From Ophiocordyceps camponoti-saundersi (nom. inval.) (lineage: Eukaryota; Ascomycota; Sordariomycetes; Hypocreales; Ophiocordycipitaceae), in contig PDHQ01000328.1 of NCBI GenBank assembly GCA_003339415.1, positions 1 to 35,439 on the forward strand: a DNA stretch of 35,439 bases, read 5' to 3'. Shown here piece after piece: positions 1 through 10,690 of the stretch; positions within the stretch are counted from its first letter, which is position 1, and each line of letters starts with the position of its first letter. The position numbers and the translations under genes were made by a program. The notes beneath the pieces are model-generated. The model was not told where the DNA came from. It saw nothing but the letters and a program-made list of their open reading frames with translations, and searched no databases.

Positions 1-190
1 GTTATAGTCCTTATCCTCTCTTAACCGCCCTTTATATCCTAATACTTAGATCTCTCGGAATAAAAAAAAAGGTTAAGAGACTATTTAATTAAATTTTATA
101 TAAGCCTCTAATAGCTCCCTACGTAAGGCTAATACGGTTTCCCCTTTAGGGATCTCTGCTACCGTCGCTATAAAATGCCTAATAACTCCT
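1..190. repeat. Right-hand part of an LTR-like direct repeat (copy 1)
   Basis: This segment matches the right-hand parts of the repeats near 1920-2100 and 2800-2975. A clear anchor is the motif around 8-38, 'cctctcttaaccgcc', which corresponds to 'cctatcttaaccgcc' near 2808. Both are followed by an A-rich stretch, then 'actatttaatt', then 'taaggctaa', and finally a 'ctctgc.accg.cgc' block. The left end lies outside the window. Repeat identity is seen directly; calling it an LTR is an inference from its size and layout. Confidence 0.6.
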
Positions 191-910
191 TAACTATAGT
201 CTATCGGTTTGCTATTAATATAATCCTTAAAGGTATCCTTTATAATCTACACCTACGCACTCTTATGCTTATTATTTCTTCTTAATATCGCTATCTCTCT
301 TCCTTAGTATACCCTATATACGCTCGCCTTACTACCTATCTCTCTTTTTATTTTATTATAAATTTATAAGTTATATCCTAATCTTTCCCACTTATAGTGT
401 AACTTATAGTTTTCCCTAATTATAGTATAACTTATAATCTTCCCTACTTATAATATTACTAATTCTCTCTCTAATTACTATATATATATATATAAGAGCT
501 AGTTATAAACCCGTATTCTAACTAGATAAAACTCTATATAGTAATCTTAATACTTTACACTGCCCCCACCTTATTACGTATTCCCTTTTACTTTCGTTTT
601 CCTTCTAGTACGTTCCTTCGTTCTCCCTTCTATATTTCGCCTCTTTATTATTATCCTCGTATTATAATTATAATCTTAATAATAAATAACATTTATTTTT
701 ATTACCCTAATATAATTTTACGCGTAGACCCTAATATATTTTCTTATAAAATATCTTACTACGATAGATACCTATATATATATAATATTACCCCCTAACT
801 TATATATACTCGCTACCTAACATATCCTCTATTCCTATACCTCCCCTTATTATAAAAATACTAAAAGACTAACGCTAATTTATCTTTCTTTCGCCTAAAC
901 AACGCTCTAT
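190..910. other. AT-rich stretch without a recognisable gene
   Basis: This is TpA-saturated sequence between the first LTR-like repeat and the protein-tail remnant at 912. It contains a short tandem repeat (361-460), a TA run near 481-493 and pyrimidine-rich stretches around 580-650. It could be the body of an element upstream of the remnant that follows, but I could not follow a convincing frame. Confidence 0.5.
361..460. repeat. Tandem repeat, unit about 28 bp, roughly 3.5 copies
   Basis: Successive units carry 'cttatag...aacttata' followed by 'ttttccct' or 'tcttccct'. They lie at about 391-417 and 418-445, with a more diverged unit before (361-389) and the start of another after 446. The differences are mostly C/T and G/A transitions, as expected from RIP or its aftermath. 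No function is evident. Confidence 0.6.
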
Positions 911-911
911 A

Positions 912-1320
912 TTAAGCAAGCTATCACACCTACCTATAATATTACGAAAAGCCCGCCAGGTTTATAAAGCAAAGAATATAATACTGAGAAATTTCTATGC
1001 TAAAAGGGCAAAGTAATAGCAAATAGATCGAGAAGAATTAGAAGATTCCTAGAAAGAGAAGACGAAAGCCCGTGCTCGGATTACCCGTATAAAGAAGCTT
1101 ACTATTAAAGCCGCAGAAATCGATAAGAGGAAGAAAACTAGCTTACCCCCTAAGGATCTAAGTCCTAACTAAGACTTAATTACTACGGCGTTTACGCGAC
1201 GTTCTATAACCTTAGTCGCTTATAATAAGTAACTAGATATTAATAAAATATCTACTAATAAACTATAAAAAGAATATACTAATAATAAAAATATTAACGA
1301 AAAAAATATTAATAGTTAAT
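912..1320 (+). pseudogene. Decayed C-terminal tail of a basic, coiled-coil-like protein, possibly a transposase
   Basis: A single plus-strand frame starting at 912 runs about 130 codons with only a few stops, each at a plausible Gln or Trp position. The product starts LSKLSHLPIILRKARQVYKA and continues through a Lys/Arg/Glu-rich, probably helical stretch (REELEDS, KEKTKARARITRIKKL). It then ends in a low-complexity Asn/Lys/Ile tail. Basic coiled tails of this kind follow the DDE domain in many fungal pogo/Fot-type transposases, so that is my best guess, but no catalytic domain is visible upstream. The stretch 900-1200 keeps noticeably more CpA and TpG than its surroundings (for example 'caagctatcacacc'), so it has suffered less RIP. 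Confidence 0.35.
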
Positions 1321-1444
1321 ATATTAATAATTAATATAATATTTTTATATAAATAGTAATAATTATCACTTCTAAGTAATAATATAAAATTCTTTTATTA
1401 CTAGCTTAAAAGCTATATATTTTAATAGTGGTTATAAATATACT

Positions 1445-2110
1445 CTAGCTACGGAATAAAAACTATATAGTTGAGTTTACTTTATAGTAAATACCTACGA
1501 TATCTATATACTCCTTTACGTAACCGTTATCTTTAACTTATATATATTAAGATATATAGCTATACCGTATACGGTAATAAGCTCTATCGGTATCCTCTAT
1601 TATAAAAGCGATAATATATTTATTTTCTATATAAAGATAGGAAGGGGAGAGATAAAGGTATAGGAACTATCTAACCGAACTTTTAAAACTTTATAATAAC
1701 GGTTAACTTACTTACTCGCTATATAAAAGTTTAAGGTTCGAAGCAAATCTCTAATTCCGTTTAGTAGAGTTTTACCTATAAGCCCTCTCTAATACTCGAC
1801 TTATAATATATAACTTTTAGGAACACTATAAAGATAAGCTTTAGGGCTAATAACTAGCCTAATTCTTCCTTTCTCGAGGGAAACTAAATAGCACTATATA
1901 CTTTATAATAACCGCTATCTTATCTTAGGCGCCTTTTATTACCCTTATCTATATAGGGTATTAGGAGACAAAAAAGTACCGACGACTATTTAATCTATCT
2001 TAGCGTAAGCCTCTATTAGTATTTTATATTCGTATAGCGCCTGCCTTCCTTAGGCATTACTATTACCGCTATCGAACTGCCCTCTACTAGATAACTTCTG
2101 CCTCGCAAAA
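1445..2110. repeat. LTR-like direct repeat (copy 2)
   Basis: This copy aligns with 2305-2985. The exact 21-base block 'aattccgtttagtagagtttt' occurs at 1753-1773 and again at 2638-2658. Upstream, both copies share a 'tttctatataaagata' block (near 1627 and 2508) that could be a promoter TATA element. Downstream both share 'cgacttataat.ta.aacttttagga', 'ctataaagataag', and the right-end block also seen at position 1. A length of about 650 bp with an internal TATA-like element fits a fungal LTR, but no clear TG...CA ends remain and no coding part lies between copies 2 and 3. Confidence 0.6.
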
Positions 2111-2261
2111 TCGACTATAGCTAGAGCCTCACTCTTATCTCTAAAAACTACCGTTATCTAAGAACTCCCCCCCCCTTATATAACTCTGCGCTTACTCCTT
2201 ATATATTCTTCCTTTACTAACGCGCTTACTCCTTTCCTCCTTTATAATAAACTAAACTCTA

Positions 2262-2285
2262 GTATATATATATATATATATATAT
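2262..2285. repeat. (TA)n run
   Basis: Simple alternating TA dinucleotides lie between the second and third LTR-like repeats. Comparable runs occur near 12056-12080 and 23618-23639. They are expected in CpA/TpG-depleted, TpA-saturated DNA. Confidence 0.85.
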
Positions 2286-2304
2286 CGGCTTATAATAACT
2301 AACC

Positions 2305-2985
2305 TAAGATAATACTATAGTAATCCCGGAATCCGATACTATAGTTTAGCGCGGGAAGAAGGACACCCCTAGCGAGTATAGCAGATACCTTAAGGGCGTA
2401 ATTTCTTATTTAACTATAGCCTTTAGATAATATAAGGGGTAATCTCTAGCTTTTTAGGGATAAGTTAGATAGTAATTCTCTATAGAGAAAGCGATAAGAA
2501 GTCGGATTTCTATATAAAGATAAGAGGAATAAGGGAAAAGAAGGAGGGAACTATTTCACCGAAAACAGAAAATTATAAAAGAAGTGCATAAATTAGTAAT
2601 TCACAGTATTAAATTCTAGTATTCAAAATAAGGTTATAATTCCGTTTAGTAGAGTTTTGCTATAAGTTCTCTTTAAGACTCGACTTACAATTTACGACTT
2701 TTAGGACAGCTATAAAGATAAGGTTAAGGACTAATTATTAGTTAATTCCTTCCTCCCTCGATAGAAACTAATCTATGCTATATATCTAGTGTCGTGATAA
2801 TTCCTATCCTATCTTAACCGCCTTTCATGTTCCCGTCGTTATAAACTCTAAAGGGAAAAAAAGGGTTCCGGAACTATTTAATTTAACCGTTTCTATACCC
2901 TTCGTTTTACCCTAGGTAAGGCTAACGCATATCTTTCTTTGTCGTCTCTGCCACCGCCGCCAAAGTATCTATCTATAATATATAT
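2305..2985. repeat. LTR-like direct repeat (copy 3)
   Basis: This is the third copy of the repeat seen at 1-190 and 1445-2110, offset by 885 bp from copy 2 in the central exact block. It retains somewhat more CpA/TpG (for example around 2580-2620 and 2640-2700) than copy 2, so the copies carry different mutation loads. Spacing rules out copies 2 and 3 being the two LTRs of a full element. They are better read as solo or nested LTRs. Confidence 0.6.
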
Positions 2986-2989
2986 ATAT

Positions 2990-4340
2990 ATTTCCGTATT
3001 TATACCTGCAAAAAAAAGTATTAAAGAAATTATATAGGGTTTTATAACGTATATTTCGGCATTCTTAACGCCCTGCTATTAAAGATACGACTCGTACGGC
3101 TACTAGCACTATTTAGCACGACCCCCCCCTTATTCTATATAGATTATTATTTTAGGTTAAAATAAGCATAACCGCCCTCCTCCTTTAACGCAGTTATTAT
3201 TTCTTTCTTAATCCGTTAGTTCCCTCACTATACTAAAGTTATCTCTTTGCAGCCTTTTATATTTTTTTTCCCTACGTATATATATAATAGAAAAAAGAAA
3301 AGTCAGATAATTTAGTAAAAGAATTAAATTGCAGCTCTTAGAAAATAAGAGTATATAAGGATAACGTCGACGATAGGTCTAACCTGCCCCGTACGTGCTA
3401 AATTAAACTCTAACTAAGCTTACCGGCGCTCGCCTTTATAAGCTACTATAAATAAATAATACTTATCTCTACTCACTTCTCCTACCCTATACTCGCTAAA
3501 CGCGTAACATATCCTTCCTTTCTTTTCTTTAATATATATATTTAAATATACTTTTAATTCGTTATTCTTTCTTATATAGACTTTAGTTATACTCCCGCCT
3601 AGGTATATAATCGTATTTTTTAATAAATATTTCTAAAAATAAACCCCTCGAACTTTCTTACTCGCGGTCTCACGTACTTTACTAACGTTAGCCGTATGCT
3701 ATTATCGGGCCTATACTCCCTATAATATCCAGCATAAGCCGCTTACTTAGCTATATACGCTTACTTCCCGTAAAACTCGATATACCTTCTTATAAAGTAA
3801 AATTAAATATAAATAATACTTGGCGAAATAACTAGGAATTACGATTCGTCCTTATTACGATCTTATAATCCCCTCGTATCTTTACTAGTATATCCCCTTA
3901 TATATATATTTCACCACGATTTCACCTATAAGTTTTTCTTTTTCTTTATCCTTTCTCCTTATATATATATATACTCTTACGTGCCCGTGTACGACGTAAA
4001 AGACTTTATTCTATAATACGATCCTCCCCTACCACGTATATTTAAAGCTTATAGCTAGACTCTTCGGCTATTAATAAGACCTATACTAGAGATATATTAC
4101 TACTAATTAGACCTAGATCCTAGTATAGACTAGACCACGACTATAGCCTCTCCTTTAGCAACTTCGACTACTACGAATATACTATAGGAATTACGTGCTA
4201 TAATAATCTAATTATATTCGTAGATCTTTTATCTCTAAGACTAGTTAAACCCTTCCCCCTACCTAGAGGCTAATAGGACTCGTGGTAAAGGATCGACTAC
4301 CTTACGGAATACCGCTCGAACTTTTTAACTTAGCGGCAAG
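2990..4340. other. AT-rich stretch without a recognisable gene
   Basis: This is heavily decayed sequence with TA runs (near 2977-2990, 3895-3910, 3960-3972) and C homopolymers (8 C near 3122-3129). No frame on either strand could be followed with confidence. Around 4000-4340 the composition becomes more coding-like and may lead into the next segment. Confidence 0.5.
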
Positions 4341-5640
4341 GCCTCTTGCGAACCCTTCTAGCTACTTGCCCCGGTAGGATAGCCGAATACCGAAACTCGG
4401 GGGCGTTTAACGACTTCAGATATATACTCCCTCCTAATTATACTACTCGGTTTCGGGAAAAGCCTAGGACTATTATAATTTCCCTTAATAGTCCCGAAAG
4501 CTTTACGAGTAGGACGGAACGTAGGAGTGTCTTTTACTATTAGTAGTTAGGTTTAGGTTAATTATACTACTCCCCGTGCCTATACCCGTTATAATATAGG
4601 AGCAGATGCCCGTTTCCCTTATAGTCTTCGTTTCGCTAGAATACGTAGCGAAGCGCCTCGCTCCCGTGCCTATTCCCGTTTCCCCCGTCCCTCTTATTAA
4701 TATCTAAGTTCGTAAGGCGGGTTCGGTACGTAAATACCTAAATATTATATTAGTTATCTACCTTATCGTGAAATCACTTAGAATAATACTAATAGAAACT
4801 AAGAATTACTATCTTATCCCTACTAGGATTTCTACCTGCCCCCTAGCCTTTACTAGCACGTGCCCCTAACTATTTTACTAGGATTTCGCCTACTACGGTT
4901 TTTCTCTTTTCCCTCCTTCTCCGTAGCTTAGAATCTTTATTTATAGTGCTAATACTATTATTTACTTAACGTCTCCCTTCCGTAATAACATTTAGCAAAC
5001 GTAGCTACTATAATATTTATATTATATTAACTAACTAAGTATTCCTATACCCCCTAAAAAATTCTTTACTAAATTTTCCGACTTTCTCCTTATAGCGCCT
5101 TCTCGTCCCCGTCGCCGTTCTCTAAAAACGTATAACCGCGATAACGGCACGGTCTTATAAAACCTAACTATATCTAATAAGTCGTTACTCTATTAACCTT
5201 TCTATTCCGTATATCCGAATATTAAAATAAAAGCTAAATACTATAAAAGAAACTCTAAAACCGATATTAAGCCTAAAGAGAATAATACTAAACCCGATAT
5301 AAAGACGATAAATACTAGGGTTAAAAAATAATCTAAACCTATATCTATAAGCCGTATTTCTTATTCTCCTTATCTCCCTTCCTCTTTATATTATATACCT
5401 ACTAACTATAAGCTTTATTTAAAAACTAGCCCCTTCCGCCTTTTAAAATAACTAATAACTAGTTAGGTCGCCTCCGTAACGTTACGCTCCTAAGTATTAA
5501 GGTCGAAGATATTCCGACTATCCGTATTAAAAAATCTTTAAAAAATAAATTATCTCCTTCTTCTAATAAAAAGCCGGCGTCTAAAAAAGCTAAGCGAAAT
5601 AGTTTATTTAAAAAAGTAGTTTAGGTACTACTATTATAAA
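4340..5640 (+). pseudogene. Possible decayed plus-strand reading frame, unidentified
   Basis: A plus-strand frame beginning near 4346 stays open for 65 codons and can be continued with scattered stops to about 5470. Its later part (5220-5330) is rich in Lys, Asn, Thr and Asp and looks like a linker. I do not recognise the product. The stop density is only slightly below what TpA-saturated DNA would give by chance, so this may not be coding at all. The short open stretch at 4346-4543 alone is not evidence of a gene. Confidence 0.15.
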
Positions 5641-5689
5641 ACTCTAAAGCTAGCCTTCCCTCTATTATACTACGTTCTATAACTGCACG

Positions 5690-6590
5690 CTAATATATAT
5701 CCTATAAGTAATAGTAGCGGATACCTATAGCGCGTAACTATTAAGTTTAGTAACGGTTACCTCGTGGCCGGTAATATCCGTAAGGTTAAAGAGTATAGCG
5801 TATTTATCGTTATTAATAACTCGGCTAACGTTAGCAGCCTATATCGTAGTAGTTAGACGGCCGATAATCCGGTTAAGGACGCGACTAAATTATATAAAGC
5901 GCGGGATATCGTTAAATATAAAGTACTTAACGTTAACGCGTAGAAGCGGAAGTTTAGCCTTAGCCTTAACTAGTCGCTTTTTAAGATAAAGATAGCGATA
6001 TAGCTTATCCGCACTCGGATAAGGATAACGGAGGTGCTGCTCTCGTCGATAGCGATACGGATATAGATAACGTTATCTTAAAGTTATAAAAGAGCGACAA
6101 CTAAGCGACGGAGAATATAAGCGATATAGAAGGAGAGTAAAATAACGCCGAACTTTAAATTAGCGGCGGCGGTTTCGAGGCGCCTAAGAAAATCTTATAG
6201 GCTACCTACCCGCTTTACTTATCCTACTCTAAACCTAGCTCCGACGAGGAGCCCGGCTCTAGCGGCAAACAGCTAGCGTAACGAAAAAGAAGAAGAAGGC
6301 TTCGGTTAAGGTTTATAGGACGATTACGCTCGACGCGTACGCCCCGTAGACAGCGAGCGACTACAAGCGGCTGCTCCTCGGCCAGGCTTAGTTATCGGCG
6401 CTATCTATCGCGTATATATCCTTCCGGATATACGTAAGTGAGCTACCTAAGGCGCGCGAGGTAGCGGGGCGTGCGATTAAGACTATTAGCGTACGGGAAG
6501 AGGGCGAGAAGCTAAACGTCTAGGTTACCTATCTTAACCTCGTAGTTATATTTCCGGAGGCGGGCGCGATTAATAGGCAGGGTACTCTAA
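5690..6590 (+). pseudogene. RRP5: RIP-damaged fragment of the ribosome-biogenesis factor Rrp5
   Basis: Rrp5 (human PDCD11) is a nucleolar protein with an array of S1 RNA-binding domains followed by HAT/TPR repeats; it acts in 18S and 5.8S rRNA processing. From about 5722 the plus strand reads an S1 domain, including VAGNIRKVKEYSVFIVI, NNSANVSSLYRSS, then ADNPVKDATKLYKARDIVKY, ending VLNVNA-x-KRKFSLSLN. An acidic linker follows (6000-6300), then a Lys-rich patch. After a frame change, LDAYAP, DYKRLLLGQ, ELPKAREVAGRAIKTISVRE and EGEKLNV lead into the first HAT repeat. Stops sit at expected Gln, Glu-adjacent and Trp sites. Homology fades after about 6585, so most of the HAT region and all the N-terminal S1 domains are absent. 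It is a partial duplicate of a normally essential single-copy gene, not the working gene. Confidence 0.88.
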
Positions 6591-6689
6591 GCGCCTAATA
6601 TATAAAGGTATCTTTATCTTAAGACGCTTAAATAATACGCCCCTATAACTCTTAGATAATTCCCCTTTAGCGATTTTCTATACTGCCGT

Positions 6690-7480
6690 TCGCTATTTAT
6701 ATTTCCTTTTTATACTCTCGCTTACGTTACCTTATAACCTTCGCAACGCACCACACTCCGTCCCGGGACGTGCTTATTAGCTCTAGCTATCTCGATAAAG
6801 TTCGCTACGATTCCGTCTAATAATTCGGAAAACCCGCTCCTATTATAGGAATTCCCTATAACGATATAATTAGCGTATCGGTTCCTAAACGCCCCGTATA
6901 TAATAATATAGTCGCAGAACGCCTAGGGCACCCTATTATTACGATAATAGCGGTATCGATTAACTACCTCTTACGACTAGCTACTATAATACCTTATATC
7001 TAGTCGCACTACTTAAAGAGGCGAGCAATATATATCTAATCCGTATTATTCGGGTTATTAATAACTACCGTAAAAGTTATATTTCTTTTCGGCGGCATAG
7101 CTACTACTTAGCTCTCCTAGTCCTATTTTACCTCGTTATTTCCCGCTTTTCCGAAACGAATTTCTCCTAAACTTATATTTATCGCATAGCACTTAAGTTT
7201 CTCGGCGGAATCTGCCGATATCGTTCCTAGCGTGTAGTAAAGCTTCCCGTTATATATGCTTTTCGTAATCTACCCGAATAGGGATCCTAGGAAGTTCACC
7301 GCTATATAAGTCTCGGACGACAATATTTCGCGATCTCGATATAATAATAACCCTCGAGAAATCGTAAAATACTTAAAAAGCGTGCGCGAGGGAAAAAACA
7401 CTAAATGCTACCCGTTTCTTATAATAAATAGAGTAAACTTAACGGAGAGAGGATTTTTTTCCACGCCGTACGACTAATTT
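6690..7480 (-). pseudogene. Copy A of an unknown four-copy gene family
   Basis: On the minus strand this region reads the same protein as copies B, C and D. Shared elements include NFLGSLFG, YYTLGTISADSAEKLK, AMPPKRN, NNPNNTD, then IARLF and QGIIVASR with stops at Gln positions, and after a frameshift the strongly conserved FRNRYANYIVIGN. The matching region upstream of the gene extends to about 7720. It is more damaged than copy B, with several in-frame stops plus the frameshift near 6900-6960. The function is unknown; the TD-x5-IA-x-L-x7-QGIIVASR block may be a helix-turn-helix. It ends only about 100 bp from the convergent RRP5 fragment. Confidence 0.55.
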
Positions 7481-7719
7481 CTATATTTTATATATATGCG
7501 GCTTCGATTACTAAGTCATTACGTATTTATTCCCCTACTATATTTATAAGTTACGATCTCTTCCCTCTAGATACCTCCTCTACTATTTTGCGAATATTCT
7601 TATCTTTCACGCCCGATTTTATATACCGTTTTTATAGCTATATTACTTTAAATAGACTTCGCTACCTACCTACGTGCTCTTCTCTACCGACTAATTAAAA
7701 CCTAGGATTATAATACCCG

Positions 7720-8690
7720 CGCGTTACGAGAATACTACGAGTAGAAGCATATAGAAATAATATAGTATCTTAAGTCTTATCTAAAAACGTAGTAGAGAAC
7801 GGTATAGTCTTTATAAGTAGCGAGTATAAATAATAACGCTATAATCTCACCGCTTAGCTATATACCCTAAACCACTTTATAGCGATCGTTTCCTCTTTAG
7901 GATTTTTAGTTATTACTTATAAGACTAACACCTACTTTTAAGCTATAAAGGAAGCACCTTCTAATTTACGTATACGTGACACTTTCTAGGTATATTATAC
8001 TTATACGATAACGACGATTAAGGTACATACTGTCGCTACGATTCTATTATAAGGTGACGGCAGTACTAATAAAGGTATTAATATTCCTAATGCTATAACT
8101 AGGATAATGACTCTGCTAAGTCTATATCGCTAGACTAGGCCCTTAAAGAGGGCCGGCAGCGCTAACTAAGTAAGAGGGATGTCTATAGGGTAGGTCGTAT
8201 AATAGATTCCCCTCTAGACCGCTATATAATAAGCGATAAAGGACCTGTAACAATCGCCGTCGATAGATAGGTTTATAACGCCTCGTCTTCTAATACCGAA
8301 TATAACTCCTTATAAAGGCAGAGACATAGCGCGCCCGTAGTCGAAAGGAAACGCGCTTTACTAAATAGTCGGATAAGCTAACAAATATAACCGAGTCCTG
8401 CCGACCGTATAATAAGCCTCCTCGCTAGTCGAACGTATAGCTTCTATATACTAATCGAAACGCTAAATAACGATACTTAAAATATTATCTTAATACCCCG
8501 ACTATCTCCTCTACTTGCTTAGAGACCTAGCGTATAAAGAGCTGAACTTTTAGAGAGATTTTTAGCACGTACCCCACGACGCGATCTAAGAGTATCGTGC
8601 GCGGTAATTTAGCAATAAAACGCGTCCTTACCTAGCTTATTTAATACCTATAGATAGTATACTTTTAAGATTCTTAGAAGATTCCCTTTT
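7720..8690 (-). other. Segment between copies A and B, possible decayed minus-strand frame
   Basis: The minus strand has a reasonably open frame over much of this stretch; one part reads LSGEIIALLFILATYKDYTV near 7800-7860. All stops I noted could be former Gln or Trp codons. I do not recognise the product. There is no convincing counterpart between copies B and C, so this is not simply part of a tandem unit. Confidence 0.2.
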
Positions 8691-8699
8691 AGGCACTTT

Positions 8700-9490
8700 T
8701 CTTATTATAACCTACTATCTATATTCTTTTAGCATACTCCCCCTTTCGCTACCTTATAACCTTAGGCACTTATAATATATCCCGCCGGGACGCGGCTAGC
8801 TGCTCTAAGCCCCTATTCGACGTCTAAACAGTTCTTTCTAGGTAATCCGGCGATTTACCCTCGTTCCTAACGTATAGAGTTCCTATAATAATATAATTAG
8901 CATATCGATCCCTAAACTCCCCCGCGACCCTAATATAGTTTACGAACGCCTAGTGCACGCTTTTATTACTATATCCGCGGCATCGTCTAACCACCTCTCC
9001 ACGATTAGCTACTATAATCCCCTATATCTAGTTAGGTATCCTAAGAATGCTAGCGATATGTCTCTCGTCCGTATTATTCCGGTTATTAAGAGGCATAGCA
9101 ATACTTAAGTTCCTTTTCGCAGGTAAGGCTATTACCCTCTCCTCGCTATTCTATTTTTTCTTAGTATCTCTCGCTTTCCCCGAATAACTATTTAATAGAC
9201 TTATATTCGTCGCACGATACTTAAGCCTCATAGTAGAGTTTGCCGATATCGTTTCTAGGCTATAGAAGATCTCCTCCTCCCTAACGGTTTTCTTAATCCT
9301 CCTAAACGGCGATCCCGGGAAATCTACGTCCGCGGGAGTCTACCTTGCGGATATCTTATAATATCGAGAAAATAATAACCCTTAGGATATAGAAGAATAC
9401 CTAAAGGGCGGCCGCGAGAACGGAAAACCGAAGATTTTACCCTCTCCTTACGATAAATAGAGTAAAGTTAACGACGGGAGTGTTTTTCGG
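8700..9490 (-). pseudogene. Copy B of the unknown four-copy family, the best preserved
   Basis: Reading the minus strand from about 9486 down to 8740 gives roughly 250 codons with only about ten stops, each explainable as a mutated Gln or Trp codon. In order the product shows VDFPGSPFRRIKKTVREEEI, FYSLETISANSTMRLKYRAT, a basic region with KARDTKKK, NNRNNTDERHIASILRIPN, QGIIVANRGEVVRR, FVNYIRVAGEFRDRYANYII, and a C-terminal SNRGLEQLAASRRDIL. The TDERHIASILRIPN-QIQG-IIVANRGEVV stretch has helix-turn-helix spacing, which suggests DNA binding, but I know no named family that matches. It lies in the left arm of the large inverted repeat; its mirror copy is D. Confidence 0.6.
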
Positions 9491-10310
9491 GCTATACGAC
9501 GAATCTCGATACCTCGCGGGATTTAGAAGAAAACGTAAATCGCTACCGCGAGAAAGGAAACGAAGACTTTAACGTCTCTATAACGGTAAATAAAGTAAAC
9601 TTAACAAGAGAGGATTCCCTACGCAGCACGACGAATGTCCTAATTTTTATACGTTTATACCTTAAATTACTAATTTCTTACGCTTTTATTCCTTCTCTAA
9701 CTTTTAAAGTTACGATTCTTTCCTTCTAGACGCTTTTCCTATATTTTTCTACCGTTCTCTATCTACGCTAAAAGAATCTATATAATAACTCTCTAAACTA
9801 CTTACTTAGAATATATTTCGGTACCTTTTTACGTATAACTTAGACCGACTAATTAGCTTTCGAGATTAGCGAACCTGTTACCGATAGTCTAACTAATAAG
9901 CTTACTAAATCACTGTACCGGCAGTACGTACTGCTAGTATATACCTGCTATTTAATTTTTTAAGTTTTTTTTTCAGTATTATATTATTTTTCTTCCCTCT
10001 CTCTTACGGCTTTAGTGTTTTTTCCTCGGCTTTCTGCCTCTTTTTTAGCACTAATAGTTTCTCCTTTTCCGGGTCTAGTTTTCCCTATCCCCGGAGGGTA
10101 TATATTAGGGGTAGTAGAGAGGGTACTAAGGGCGTATATACGATATATAGAAGTATAGTTTACTGCGAGGGTTAGACTATATGCCTCCGGAGGGTTAGAC
10201 GATTCTCCTTTATATATCGACCCCTATTCCTAGTACCTCTATTCCTATATTTCCCCTCTTATTTTAGGTGCGCCGGCCTTATACTAAGATACCTATACCT
10301 AAAAAGTATA
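8700..10310. repeat. Left arm of a 1.6-kb inverted repeat
   Basis: The reverse complement of 12090-13690 matches this arm nearly end to end. Anchors include 'actaattagctttcgaga' (about 9857-9874; partner near 12690), 'cttttaaagttacgat' (9700-9715; partner near 12830), 'cctccggagg' to 'ctccggggc' near 10090 (partner near 12300), and 'gatacctatacctaa' near 10288, where homology stops at the inner edge. Most differences are transitions, consistent with duplication followed by RIP. The arm holds copy B and about 800 bp of its upstream region. Confidence 0.8.
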
Positions 10311-10690
10311 TATACTAGGGATTAGCCCGACCTAGGTAGGTAGATAGAATATAGTTCTATTTATCTATCGAGTCTATATCTTAGTATTCCTTCTATCCGC
10401 GCTATCTAGCATACCTGATAAATACCTATAAATAGTATATATATAGGTAGCTACCTAGCAGGCACTTATATAACCTAGCTAGCGGGCCCCTTCTTCTTCC
10501 CCTATAGCTACGTAGCTTAAGCTTAGCTTCCTTATTATTATACTTATATATATATATTTTACTTCTTCGTTACCTTATTATAGTAATAGTCTCCTTATAA
10601 AAGCTATTATAGTATACCTTTACTATTTAAAACTCTTTATCTTTAGTAATTTCCTTTATTACTATATTCTATTAATATTTATTTTCTATA
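10310..10690. other. Inner spacer with small palindromes
   Basis: This is sequence between the left inverted-repeat arm and copy C. It contains repeated 'aggtag/ctacct' motifs, including the perfect 14-base palindrome 'taggtagctaccta' at 10444-10457, and 'cctaggtaggtag' near 10329. TA-rich sequence follows to 10690. No gene is visible. Confidence 0.6.

Noticed and set aside
361..460. CRISPR array
   Set aside because: The 28-bp units are directly adjacent without spacers, and the sequence is eukaryotic in character.
4346..4543. Open 65-codon plus-strand stretch as a gene
   Set aside because: It is short, has no recognisable features and lies in decayed sequence; chance or part of a larger relic is more likely.
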